Virus record (IMG/VR): IMGVR_UViG_3300035684_000008
Location: 1 to 32,952 of that record
DNA: 32,952 bases
Origin: a virus
Reading direction: 5' to 3' (one strand)
Under the pieces are notes generated by a model. The model worked only from the letters and a program-made list of their open reading frames with translations. It did not search any database and was not told the DNA's origin. Shown here in pieces: positions 6,585 to 13,341 of the stretch. The position numbers and the translations under genes are program-made. The number at the start of each line of letters is the position of its first letter. The stretch's first letter is position 1.

Positions 6585-7419
6585 TTCGGTAAGCCTCCGC
6601 GATTTTCTCCGAGAGGACGACGAAGCCGTGCTCGATCGCCTTCTGAAAGTCGATGATCACGAGCGCCGAGTTCTCCATCAGGACCTGAGTCGGCTTCGAC
6701 GCGTGAGCGTAATACTCCGCGATCTTTTCGTAGTTGAAAACTACGTGGCGCCTCGCCGCGATCCGAAGGAACTCTTTCTCCTCCTCGGGAATATCCGCCG
6801 CCTCGATCTCCGCGACCAGGCTATCCGCCTTCGTGGTATCGAATAGCTCCTCGAGCTCGGGCTTTTCGCCTTTCGGTTCGTAGATCGGAGAGTCGATTTT
6901 CTTCGTATAAAGCTCCGCCTCGGCGCTATTTTCGCCTCCGCTCGAACTCCCGGGAAGGTCCTTGAAGAACTCGTCACCGAAGCTAATCAGGTCGAGGTCG
7001 GGGATCCGGAACTGTTCCCCGAGCTCCGGAAGGGAAAGAGACGCCTCGTGCATGAACTCGTAAAGGCCCTGCCGCTCCACCTGCCCGTACTGTGCGACGT
7101 CCTGAAGAACCCGGCGTTTAGCCTCCGTGACGTTCTCCGCGTCGATGAAGACTACCGGGACCGGGGGGATAATATAGCCCTCGGCCGCGCGGAGTTCCCG
7201 GAGAACCCGCGCGCGCTGGTGGCCCCCGACGATGTAGGTTTTCCCCTCGGGGGAACGCCAGACGTAGATCGGGAAGGCGAACCCGGTCTCGAGGATCGCC
7301 CGCTTGAGCTTCGCGTACTCGACGGAGGAAAGGCTTTTAAGGTTCCCCTGGAACGGCTCGAGCTCGTCGAGCGGTAGGACGTGCTTGGTTTCGCACGCGA
7401 TCCGGATCGTTTTGACCAT
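6574..7419 (-). CDS. ParB/Srx-fold protein with a conserved C-terminal extension
   Basis: 281 residues. Residues about 14-125 carry the ParB/sulfiredoxin-type domain: LKRAILETGFAFPIYVW (38-54) and the signature VGGHQRARVL (64-73), with its conserved Gly-Gly-His-Gln-Arg. Such domains use nucleotides or cut DNA in different families, and in phages often accompany DNA-modification genes. The C-terminal part (about 175-281, from YEPKGEKPELEEL) is a separate helical module ending in ALVIIDFQKAIEHGFVVL. The same C-terminal sequence style occurs, to my recollection, in other phage ParB-like proteins; this is not checked. Not a chromosome partition protein: no helix-turn-helix and no parS or ParA partner seen. 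First gene of the leftward pair with the glycosyltransferase. Confidence 0.75.
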   Translation of the reverse strand: MVKTIRIACETKHVLPLDELEPFQGNLKSLSSVEYAKLKRAILETGFAFPIYVWRSPEGKTYIVGGHQRARVLRELRAAEGYIIPPVPVVFIDAENVTEAKRRVLQDVAQYGQVERQGLYEFMHEASLSLPELGEQFRIPDLDLISFGDEFFKDLPGSSSGGENSAEAELYTKKIDSPIYEPKGEKPELEELFDTTKADSLVAEIEAADIPEEEKEFLRIAARRHVVFNYEKIAEYYAHASKPTQVLMENSALVIIDFQKAIEHGFVVLSEKIAEAYRNAE

Positions 7420-7483
7420 AGTTAACCTTCCTCCCGTTGTCGTTACGTGGCGCCTACTTACGGCGCCTATCGAAACCAGAAGC

Positions 7484-7568
7484 TATATAGCAGCTTTTAA
7501 GTCGAATCAAACAGTATATCTTTTTTATATACAGCACGTCAAAACCGGGATATATTTTATATATACAG
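7484..7568. repeat. AT-rich divergent intergenic with repeats (candidate operator)
   Basis: Two similar direct repeats, TATATCTTTTTTATATACAG (7515-7534) and TATATTTTATATATACAG (7551-7568), plus a near-palindrome around AGCTATATAGC (7484-7494), lie between divergent genes. They overlap the leftward promoter, so they are candidate binding sites for the ribbon-helix-helix protein encoded at 7882. That link is inferred from position. Confidence 0.5.
7513..7542 (-). promoter_or_regulatory. Sigma-70-type promoter for the ParB/glycosyltransferase operon
   Basis: Read leftward: TTGACG (plus-strand 7542-7537), 18-base spacer, TATACT (7518-7513). Five of six matches to each consensus box. The region is markedly AT-rich compared with the rest of the window. 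Transcription would start about 80 bases before the ATG at 7419. Confidence 0.65.
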
Positions 7569-7597
7569 TCCGATAAGGGAAAGGTAAGGGATTCGAT

Positions 7598-7861
7598 ATG
7601 ATCGTCGTCGTTTCCAGGGTCGCGGCGCTCAAGGAGTTTACCGAAGGATATCACGGCCGGAAGCTGAGCTCGAAGCTGACGAAAGCGGAAACCGAGTACC
7701 TCGTGAAGTTCTGCGAGGATCACGCGAACCTGGGTCACCTCGAGTTCGAGTACGCGGTCAACCGGGCTCAGCTCGGGACCGAGTCGAAGCCGAAGCACTG
7801 GGCGCTGATGGCCGAGATCCTCGTCAGCGCGAATTCGCGGGCCTTCCGGCCGCGGACCTAA
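7598..7861 (+). CDS. Unknown small protein, first gene of the rightward half of the cassette
   Basis: 87 residues with GGAAAGGTAAGGG upstream of the ATG. Predicted mainly helical: KLTKAETEYLVKFCEDH (about 27-43), then HLEFEYAVNRAQLG. A single Cys lies at about 40. No family recognised. It precedes the ribbon-helix-helix gene by 20 bases and shares its terminator at 8098-8131, so the two form one transcription unit divergent from the ParB/glycosyltransferase pair. It could be a partner of those proteins, but nothing in the sequence states that. Confidence 0.65.
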   Translation: MIVVVSRVAALKEFTEGYHGRKLSSKLTKAETEYLVKFCEDHANLGHLEFEYAVNRAQLGTESKPKHWALMAEILVSANSRAFRPRT

Positions 7862-7881
7862 ACCGTTAAAGGAGGCCACCG

Positions 7882-8049
7882 ATGGCTGCGGTGAAGAAAG
7901 AGAAAAAGGAAAAGATCATTTTATCCCTGACTGCCTCGATGCTGGGTCAGCTCGACGAGAGGGCGGCGCGTTCGGGAGAGAGCCGTCAGGCCGTGATCCG
8001 CGCGCTCCTCGCCCGCGGCCTCGAAAAGAAAAGCCGGAAACGGAGCTGA
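7882..8049 (+). CDS. Ribbon-helix-helix regulator, 55 residues
   Basis: Starts at the ATG after a near-ideal AAAGGAGG site (7868-7875). The basic N-terminus (KKEKKEK) leads into KIILSLTASMLGQLDERAARSG and SRQAVIRALLARGLEKK: a strand followed by two helices, the CopG/Arc/MetJ ribbon-helix-helix order, complete in 55 residues as usual. Probably a dimeric repressor or activator. Its location at the end of the unit flanked by an AT-rich repeat-bearing divergent promoter region suggests it may control both directions, including the ParB/glycosyltransferase genes. Transcription ends at the terminator 49 bases downstream. Confidence 0.8.
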   Translation: MAAVKKEKKEKIILSLTASMLGQLDERAARSGESRQAVIRALLARGLEKKSRKRS

Positions 8050-8097
8050 CGTAAGGTTATAGGGGGGCCGTCAGTCGCCTTCATGGCGCTATCGGCC

Positions 8098-8131
8098 GGG
8101 GCGCTCGCCGTCGAGCAGGCGCCCCTTTTTT
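8098..8131 (+). terminator. Rho-independent terminator closing the cassette
   Basis: GGGGCGC (8098-8104) pairs with GCGCCCC (8119-8125), and six T residues follow (8126-8131). It lies between the ribbon-helix-helix gene and the next unit. Confidence 0.8.
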
Positions 8132-8147
8132 CGATTCGGAGGGCAGT

Positions 8148-8654
8148 ATGAGGCAAGCGATTCTTACCCGGTACCTCGGGCCGACAAACACGAAGGGATC
8201 CCGGGTCCGGGCGACGGCTCAGGCGGGATCCGTTACGATCGCATGGAACGACGAGGCCGATACCGACGCGAATCACCGGATCGCGGCCGAGTTTCTCGCG
8301 TCGATGTACGGATGGCTAAGAAAAAATAGGCTCGAAGGCGGCGCCTTACCCGACGGGAAATCGTACGCCTTCGTCCTGATCGAGCTTCCGAAGGAGGCTC
8401 AGACCGAGGTCAACCGCTGCGAAAGGTGTGGCGAGGATCTCGCCCCCGGGCGGGAAACCTGGCTCACGTACGACCAGAGGTATCAGGCCTATACGGATCA
8501 GGAGGTCCCGATGGAGTACGACCAGGGCGGCTTCTCCTTCGGCGACGCCTGTGCGCGGAAGGAACTCGCTCGTTACGAGCGGGTAAGAAAGGGCGCCGAG
8601 CCCGTCTCGAGGCGGCAGATGAAGGCGGGCCGCGGGGTGGCGACTCGTGAGTAA
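8148..8654 (+). CDS. Conserved phage protein with added Cys-rich C-terminal part
   Basis: 168 residues, with CGGAGGGCAG before the ATG. The N-terminal 80 residues follow a layout that recurs in phage proteins of unknown function: a YLGPTNTKGSR opening (9-19), a short strand (SVTIAW), an Asn/His-starting helix and an end near LPDGKSYAFVL (68-77). The C-terminal part (about 88-168) is extra: CERCGEDL (Cys91/Cys94) and a later Cys135, which may form a small metal site, then a basic helix. The fusion may represent two joined phage modules. Function unknown. The 3' end overlaps the next GTG start by 8 bases. Confidence 0.7.
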   Translation: MRQAILTRYLGPTNTKGSRVRATAQAGSVTIAWNDEADTDANHRIAAEFLASMYGWLRKNRLEGGALPDGKSYAFVLIELPKEAQTEVNRCERCGEDLAPGRETWLTYDQRYQAYTDQEVPMEYDQGGFSFGDACARKELARYERVRKGAEPVSRRQMKAGRGVATRE

Positions 8655-8931
8655 CGGCCCGGTCGATTTCGATACGGTCCTGGGTCCCGCTCCGGAGCGG
8701 CTCCCGACTGACTTCGTAATGTACGCGGTTTATCAGAACCCCTCGGACTATCCCGGGAAGTTCGTCGTTCGCGAGATCATCGCTCGGACGGGGACGCTTT
8801 ACCTCGTCGACCCGCCGACGGCGGTCACCGGGTCGCTCCTGCTTGCGCGCTCGTTGGGCGTGCCGCGCGGGTATCACCGGATCGCCCGCTCGATAGACGA
8901 CGATCCGGTCGTCGTCGAGACCTGGGTCTGA
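8647..8931 (+). CDS. Unknown phage protein
   Basis: 94 residues from a GTG that overlaps the end of the preceding gene. Mixed alpha/beta by eye, with strands around FVMYAVYQNP and LYLVDPP. Neutral to acidic. No motif recognised. Confidence 0.65.
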   Translation: MSNGPVDFDTVLGPAPERLPTDFVMYAVYQNPSDYPGKFVVREIIARTGTLYLVDPPTAVTGSLLLARSLGVPRGYHRIARSIDDDPVVVETWV

Positions 8932-8978
8932 TAGGGTGCTGGCCCGGGGCGTGAAGCTCGGGCTGGGATGAGGGAGCT

Positions 8979-9254
8979 ATGATCAGGAACACGGAGAAGG
9001 CTTTACGAGAGGAGCAACAGTCCTGGGTGGTTCAGCGGTCGGCGCTGGTCGCATCGACGCTGAAGGACTACGGTCTGGCGCTGTTGAGTAACAAGGCGGC
9101 CCGGCAACTCGAGATCCGGGACGAGGACGACCGGCGACTACTGGCCCGGTTATCCCTCGACGACCTGGTCGGCAAGAGCGATCAGTATCGGATCCGGGCG
9201 ATCGAGGACCTTTGCGAGAGGGCCGTTCGCGCGCTCGAGAGCGGGGAAACCTAA
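8979..9254 (+). CDS. Unknown helical protein
   Basis: 91 residues, with GAGGGAGCT preceding the ATG. Nearly all helical and highly charged (Arg, Glu, Asp): KALREEQQSW then RQLEIRDEDDRRLLARLSLDDLVG. It may be a small coiled-coil or regulatory protein. No family recognised. It is followed at five bases by the next gene. Confidence 0.6.
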   Translation: MIRNTEKALREEQQSWVVQRSALVASTLKDYGLALLSNKAARQLEIRDEDDRRLLARLSLDDLVGKSDQYRIRAIEDLCERAVRALESGET

Positions 9255-9258
9255 CCCC

Positions 9259-9654
9259 ATGGCGATGACCGATAGGGAGATTCAGGCGCTCGACGCCTAT
9301 CTGGCGGGCGTCCTCGAGATGCTCCGGGAGTGCCAGACCGGGGCGAACGTCCACGAGATCGCGAACCTCAGGACGTCGATCACGACGGCGCGGCAGTACG
9401 TCGAGCGGTACGGAAAGACCGAGCAGGCCTCGTACGTCCGGACCCGCGCGAACCTTGCGTCGGCGATCGAGCGAAGCCGGGCGCTTTACCGGACCTGGAT
9501 CAGCACGAGGCCGGTCCCCGACGTCCCGGAGCTCGAGCTGTCCCGCGACGGGCAGAAGCTACAAGCTGAGATGGAACGTCAGCGGAGGCGGGTCCAGGGC
9601 GAAATAGAAAGGGCCTTTTCGGTGCCCGCTGAGCTGCTTGGGTATAAACCCTAA
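9259..9654 (+). CDS. Unknown helical protein
   Basis: 131 residues; an ATG at 9265 is an alternative start and neither has a strong ribosome site, so coupling to the previous gene is likely. The protein is helical throughout with two long amphipathic helices (about 7-60 and 62-85) and a C-terminal helix rich in Arg and Gln. No motif recognised. Confidence 0.6.
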   Translation: MAMTDREIQALDAYLAGVLEMLRECQTGANVHEIANLRTSITTARQYVERYGKTEQASYVRTRANLASAIERSRALYRTWISTRPVPDVPELELSRDGQKLQAEMERQRRRVQGEIERAFSVPAELLGYKP

Positions 9655-9686
9655 TTGATAGCCCGATGCCTTAGCACACTCCCTGC

Positions 9687-9692
9687 TATTAT
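9687..9692 (+). promoter_or_regulatory. -10-like TATTAT just before the receiver gene
   Basis: TATTAT ends 7 bases before the GTG start at 9700. If used, transcription would begin almost at the start codon (leaderless message). No -35 box at the right distance was seen. Confidence 0.25.
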
Positions 9693-9699
9693 CGGCCGC

Positions 9700-10080
9700 G
9701 TGGCCGCAAAACACAGGTGCGTCCTCCTCGTCGAGGACGATATCAGCATCCGGGAGACCCTCAAGGACGTCTGCGAAGCGGAGGGCTATATTGTTTTCAT
9801 GGCGAGTAATGGAGCCGAGGCGCTCCGGAAGCTCGAGGTGATCCCGAAGCCCTGCCTGATCCTCTGTGACCTCATGATGCCCGTCATGAACGGCTGGGAC
9901 TTCCTCGACCGCCTTTCGGCTGATCAGGACTTCGCGGTCGTCCCCGTCGTCGTAATGTCCGCTGTAAGCCCCGAGGGGATCCGTAGGCGCGTGAAAGCGA
10001 TCCGGAAGCCCTTCGATATCGAGGCGATCATCGGAACGATCCGTGAGGCCTGTGGCGGCTGCCCTCGGATAGCGTCATGA
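9700..10080 (+). CDS. CheY-like response-regulator receiver domain protein
   Basis: 126 residues from GTG at 9700; a longer frame from a TTG at 9655 exists but adds residues outside the domain. The receiver fold is complete: acidic pocket Glu12-Asp13-Asp14 (LLVEDD), phospho-acceptor Asp57 (LCDLMMPVMNGWDFL), Ser87 (VVVMSA) and Lys103 (RKPF). There is no output domain, so it would act as a single-domain signalling partner, like CheY or Spo0F. In bacteria it would be phosphorylated by a histidine kinase. A phage copy may intercept or redirect host signalling, or be a captured host gene; neither is shown. It sits in a rightward row between unknown helical genes and the resolvase gene, with no kinase in the window. 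Confidence 0.85.
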   Translation: MAAKHRCVLLVEDDISIRETLKDVCEAEGYIVFMASNGAEALRKLEVIPKPCLILCDLMMPVMNGWDFLDRLSADQDFAVVPVVVMSAVSPEGIRRRVKAIRKPFDIEAIIGTIREACGGCPRIAS

Positions 10081-10146
10081 TCTCGCGCCCGCGTTGAAGC
10101 CTCCGCGCTCGCGTGCCATAATTACCGGAGGATAGGAGAGCGCGTT

Positions 10147-10689
10147 ATGTCCCTCGTTGACGATGCAGCGGTACCGGTGGCCCTGGCCGAGATCGGTCAG
10201 CTCTGGCTCCCGTTCTGCATCGCGAGGAAGTCGGAGATGCGGCTGATCAATATCCCGATGCCTCCGAGCTCGAATAATATTTACGGCCAGTACGAAGCGT
10301 ACGGCGAGACGCGACGGGTAAAGTCCGACGGCTTTCGACGCTGGGAGAAGGCGTTCTCCGACTGGTGCCTCGAGCATCACACGGCGCTAGTCGCGGCGCG
10401 CGCCGAGCTCTCGCGCCTTCGGCCGGGGCAGTATATCGAGGTCAGGGCTCAGTTCGATTTCCGGCGCGAAAGTATCCTCACGCGCGAAGGAAAGCCGAAG
10501 CGGAACGACACGTCGAACCGGCTCAAGGTGCTTCACGACGCGATCGCCGGCGCGCTCCGCAAGGACGATAGCCTGTTCTTCGACGGCTCGTTCTCGAAGC
10601 GAGTGCTTACCGAGCGGCTCGCTCCCGAGGTCTGTCACGTCGAGCTGAGAATCGTTGACGCACCGTGGATGCTTGACGGCCCCCGCTGA
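10147..10689 (+). CDS. RusA-like Holliday junction resolvase
   Basis: 180 residues from an ATG with GGAGGATAGGAG upstream; an ATG at 10237 with GAGGAAG before it would give the usual RusA length, so residues 1-30 may be extra. The family pattern is present: PMPPSSNNIY (38-47), the catalytic loop KRNDTSNRLK (118-127) with Asp121, LHDAIAGAL (129-137) and RKDDSLFFDG (138-147) with Asp140/Asp141. The second Asp of the classic RDxDN loop is replaced by Ser, which I believe occurs in a phage subgroup. RusA cuts four-way junctions during phage recombination or packaging. A terminator-like hairpin follows. Confidence 0.8.
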   Translation: MSLVDDAAVPVALAEIGQLWLPFCIARKSEMRLINIPMPPSSNNIYGQYEAYGETRRVKSDGFRRWEKAFSDWCLEHHTALVAARAELSRLRPGQYIEVRAQFDFRRESILTREGKPKRNDTSNRLKVLHDAIAGALRKDDSLFFDGSFSKRVLTERLAPEVCHVELRIVDAPWMLDGPR

Positions 10690-10755
10690 ACCTGTCAGGC
10701 TTGAAGGCGCCATATTGGGATTTCCTTGCTGCTACTGAATTCGATACTCCGGAAC

Positions 10756-10800
10756 GAGCCCTGCTCCGCCGCCAAGACGGGCAGGGCTCATTTCGTTTCC
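10756..10800. terminator. Shared hairpin between convergent units
   Basis: GAGCCCTGC (10756-10764) pairs perfectly with GCAGGGCTC (10781-10789), nine pairs, with ATTTCGTTT following on the plus strand. It lies between the resolvase gene and the reverse-strand C92 gene, whose stop codon it contains, so it may end both units. Confidence 0.6.
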
Positions 10801-11369
10801 GAAGCCGGTGGCGTCTCGTCGACGATCGCGAAGGCGGCCTCGTCGTCGTTCCTCGCGATGATCCGCGCGCCCGGAAGCGCCTCGAGGATCGCGTTGATCT
10901 CTTTCGGACCCATCGTCTCGACGTCGCCATGAATCGCCAGGCCCGCGACGTCGCGGAGGAGGATCGCCACGAGGCGCGAGCACACCCAACGGTCGACGCC
11001 TCCGGGCCAGGGGTTCGCGACCTTCCGTCCGAACCAGCTGGCGACGGTCACGTAACCGATCCCGAGAAGGGTCAGGACGCCGTAATCGTCCTGGGCGTGA
11101 TCGACACAGAACTGCATCACCCGTTTGTAAGTCTCATCCGAGAGCTCGATCTCGAACTCCCGCATGACCCGGACCTGGTGGTTAAATTTCAGCCCACCGC
11201 AAAAATTAACCTTCATCCCGCTGGCCTGATAGATCAGCTCGCGATCGATCCCCCGGGCCTGAAACCTCAGGTAGCAGTGTGAAGCCCAGAAGCGCTGAGC
11301 CAGCATGATCACCGTCGAGAGCGGCTTCGGATGCATGGGCCTCGATAGCCCGACGATAACCTTCCTCAC
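10788..11369 (-). CDS. Permuted papain-like (C92 / NlpC-P60-like) hydrolase
   Basis: 193 residues, third gene of a reversed operon. In permuted papain-fold enzymes of the YiiX/YaeF type the catalytic His precedes the Cys. Here ASHCYLRF (about 29-36) supplies His31 and WVCSRLVAILL (about 128-138) supplies Cys130, with a Cys-adjacent Ser as in the family. The intermediate region has strands and an acidic helix (about 70-100). Members cleave amide or thioester bonds in lipids, proteins or peptidoglycan; the phage versions have unclear targets. The short N-terminal segment (VIVGLSRPMHPK) may be the strand before the His. The start overlaps the preceding gene's stop by four bases (ATGA). No signal peptide. 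Confidence 0.65.
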   Translation of the reverse strand: MRKVIVGLSRPMHPKPLSTVIMLAQRFWASHCYLRFQARGIDRELIYQASGMKVNFCGGLKFNHQVRVMREFEIELSDETYKRVMQFCVDHAQDDYGVLTLLGIGYVTVASWFGRKVANPWPGGVDRWVCSRLVAILLRDVAGLAIHGDVETMGPKEINAILEALPGARIIARNDDEAAFAIVDETPPASETK

Positions 11370-11875
11370 GACCGAGGGATCCCCAGGAAGTCCTGTATCC
11401 GGTGCCGGAACTCGGCGACGGTCTCTGGCGCGATGATCACCTTACCCGGCGTCTCGTCGCTGTAGAGGGGTAAGGGGATCAGAGAGAGTTCCTCGAGCGC
11501 GACGTACATCGACCCCGAAAGCAGCGCGGCCTGGAGCTTCTGCGTCGCGCCCATGACCTGCCGGACCTCGACCGTCGTAAGACCCGCAAGAACGTTCCGG
11601 GTCCCGTAGTCGGCCATCAGGTTCTTGCCGAACTCCATCGCCGCGAGGATCCGGGCCTTGATGATCTCCGCGGCCGTCGGCTGGCTCGCCTGAGCGACGA
11701 GGCCCCTCAGGAGCTGGTCCTCCTCGTCGGAGAGGTCGTCGCCCTCGAGATAGATCCTAACCCATTCGCCATAGCCTTCGACGTATCCCAGCCTGCTCGA
11801 GATCGTCGACGCCCTGAGCGCCTCGTCGAATCGTTGAAGGTTTAGCTTCGGGGCAGCGTAGGTTACTCGGGTCAT
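11366..11875 (-). CDS. Unknown protein of the reversed operon
   Basis: 169 residues. The N-terminal half is mixed and Trp/Tyr-bearing (YVEGYGEWVRIYLEGDDL), and the middle is helical (AAEIIKARILAAMEFGKNLM; LTTVEVRQVMGATQKLQAAL). It ends in an acidic-to-basic helix and could be a small adaptor or base-plate associated protein. The four-base overlaps on both ends (ATGA) tie it to the fibre-like gene and the C92 enzyme. No family recognised. Confidence 0.65.
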   Translation of the reverse strand: MTRVTYAAPKLNLQRFDEALRASTISSRLGYVEGYGEWVRIYLEGDDLSDEEDQLLRGLVAQASQPTAAEIIKARILAAMEFGKNLMADYGTRNVLAGLTTVEVRQVMGATQKLQAALLSGSMYVALEELSLIPLPLYSDETPGKVIIAPETVAEFRHRIQDFLGIPRS

Positions 11876-12672
11876 TCGAGCCTCATCCAGGACATAGATC
11901 GATAGTTGGAAGTGATCGTTCCGGCCGTCGCTCCGACTCTCCAGCGGAGCTCGACCAGCGTCGAGGTGGTCAGCGTGATCTCCTTCGCCACGACGACGCT
12001 CCGGATATCGTTCGCGTTCACGAACTGTTGCCCACGCTCGCAGCTCGGTATCTGGCTCCCGCCCGCAAAGAGGGTGACGAGCGCCTGCATTCCGTTCTTT
12101 GAGACCGAAAGCGTCGTATCCGCGAAAAGCCGGTAGCGGCCCGGCCCGAGGGTGAAGGCCATCGTCGCCAGCGGGACGTAACTCTGGCTCACGGTCTGAG
12201 CCTGTACGACGTCGTCGACCTGTCCCGAGAGAATCGAGACCGGGTGAACGTGATCGGCGCGCGCCAGGTTCTGGGACTGCCCGGCGTCGGCCGCGTTACC
12301 CGTCGTGATCCTCACGGGCGCTCCCGTAGCGATCGGATGGGTATGGTCGACTCGCGGGAAGGCGGGTTGACTTCCCTGGCTCGCGATAGACGCCGCCGTC
12401 AGCTGGACGGGCGTCCCCGCGGAGTCGAGCCTCGCCGCGACCTGATCGGCGAAAGCCTTCGCGGTCGCACGATCGGCGGCGGCGTTGGCCGCGAGCTGAG
12501 CGTCGAAATCGACCCGGACCTTGGCGTCCCGGGCGGCGTCGTCTTGAGCATTCTTATCGAGGAGCGCCTGCCTTTTCGCGTCCTCAGTGGCGTTGGCATC
12601 AAGCTGCTCCTTTCGCGCGATCGTAGGCCCGGCGATTCGGTCCCGAAACCTTTCAGTCATGCTATTTTCCAT
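11872..12672 (-). CDS. Tail fibre-like protein with DHxHP repeats
   Basis: 266 residues from the ATG at 12672; a second ATG at 12660 with a weak GGA site is as likely. The frame extends further upstream but runs antisense to the small terminase gene, and that part is not protein-like. After an Ala/Asp-rich helical stalk (about 15-85) come two repeats, RVDHTHPIATG and RADHVHPVS, the His-x-His-Pro type found in trimeric phage tail fibres, where His may bind metal in the shaft. The C-terminal half is beta-rich (PGRYRLFADTTLSV, ELRWRVGATAGTI) and resembles a receptor-binding head. Its genes are on the opposite strand to the main fibre module. Confidence 0.7.
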   Translation of the reverse strand: MENSMTERFRDRIAGPTIARKEQLDANATEDAKRQALLDKNAQDDAARDAKVRVDFDAQLAANAAADRATAKAFADQVAARLDSAGTPVQLTAASIASQGSQPAFPRVDHTHPIATGAPVRITTGNAADAGQSQNLARADHVHPVSILSGQVDDVVQAQTVSQSYVPLATMAFTLGPGRYRLFADTTLSVSKNGMQALVTLFAGGSQIPSCERGQQFVNANDIRSVVVAKEITLTTSTLVELRWRVGATAGTITSNYRSMSWMRLE

Positions 12673-12710
12673 CGCACAATGCGGGCCTTCTCTGTAGCGC
12701 AAAGTGGCGC

Positions 12711-12716
12711 TATATT
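12711..12716 (+). promoter_or_regulatory. Candidate late promoter -10 box (TATATT)
   Basis: TATATTCAGGCGGC ends at the start codon of the small terminase gene (12725). A similar TATATTCAGGCCGG occurs at 16138. A TTCTCT at 12688-12693 would be at 17-base spacing. The 52 bases between the divergent fibre-like and terminase genes must hold both promoters. Confidence 0.3.
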
Positions 12717-12724
12717 CAGGCGGC

Positions 12725-13165
12725 ATGGGACCGAAAGAACCACAACCGGCGTGGACGCCGACCGAGAAGCAGATCAGCCAGGTCGAGGCTTGGTCCGCGG
12801 TTCGGGTACCGATGGAGCACATGGCCTCTCTCCTCGGGATCTCGAAGGATACGCTCGAGCGGGCGATCAAGAAGAATGATGCTCTGCGTGCGGCACTGGA
12901 TATAGGACGGGCCAAAGCGAGCGCCAATGTGCGGACGACGCTTTACAACATGGGCGTCATCGATAAGGACTTTCAGGCCCTCCGCTTCTGGTGTCAGACC
13001 CAGGAGGGCTTCAAAATCACCGAGCGTCAGGAGCTCACGGGAGCGGACGGGGCGCCGATCGCGACGACCCAGCTTACCCCGGAGCAGAGGCGTCAGGAGA
13101 TCGACCGCATCATGGCACTTCGCAATATCGGGCTAAGCGAGCAAGAGGACCAGGCCGATGAATAG
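12725..13165 (+). CDS. terS: Terminase small subunit
   Basis: 146 residues from the ATG at 12725 (longer starts are antisense to the reversed fibre gene). An N-terminal helix-turn-helix is visible (about 30-55: MASLLGISKDTLERAIKK), followed by an Ala-rich helix, then the phrase ALRFWCQTQEGFKITERQELTGADGAPI (about 90-117), with ITERQELTGADGAPI typical of small phage terminase proteins. It recognises phage DNA and recruits the large subunit. The large terminase is 1.5 kb downstream on the same strand, separated by five or six small genes, which is a little unusual. It begins the main late transcription unit. Confidence 0.7.
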   Translation: MGPKEPQPAWTPTEKQISQVEAWSAVRVPMEHMASLLGISKDTLERAIKKNDALRAALDIGRAKASANVRTTLYNMGVIDKDFQALRFWCQTQEGFKITERQELTGADGAPIATTQLTPEQRRQEIDRIMALRNIGLSEQEDQADE

Positions 13166-13176
13166 CCGGGGGCAAG

Positions 13177-13341
13177 ATGGACAAGCAGCTAAGCGTTAAC
13201 GTGACGCAATATAACGACGGGACGGTCGTCGAGGTCGAGGTCTCGAGCCCGGACCTCAAGCCTGTGACCGTCGAGGATTTTGCTATGGCCCTTTTCTCTG
13301 CCTTCGAGATCGCGAAAGGAAAGCTTCCCGATGCCGAATAG
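13177..13341 (+). CDS. Unknown 54-residue protein
   Basis: An ATG at 13177 with GGGGGCAAG upstream opens a frame to the TAG at 13339. Beta-rich start (SVNVTQYNDGTVVEVEV), then a helix (DFAMALFSAFEIAKG). It overlaps the next gene by 11 bases. No family recognised. Confidence 0.55.
   Translation: MDKQLSVNVTQYNDGTVVEVEVSSPDLKPVTVEDFAMALFSAFEIAKGKLPDAE

Noticed and set aside
6574-7419. Reading the ParB-like gene as a plasmid or prophage partition gene
   Set aside because: No ParA ATPase, no parS-like repeats, and no DNA-binding helix-turn-helix follow the ParB/Srx domain.
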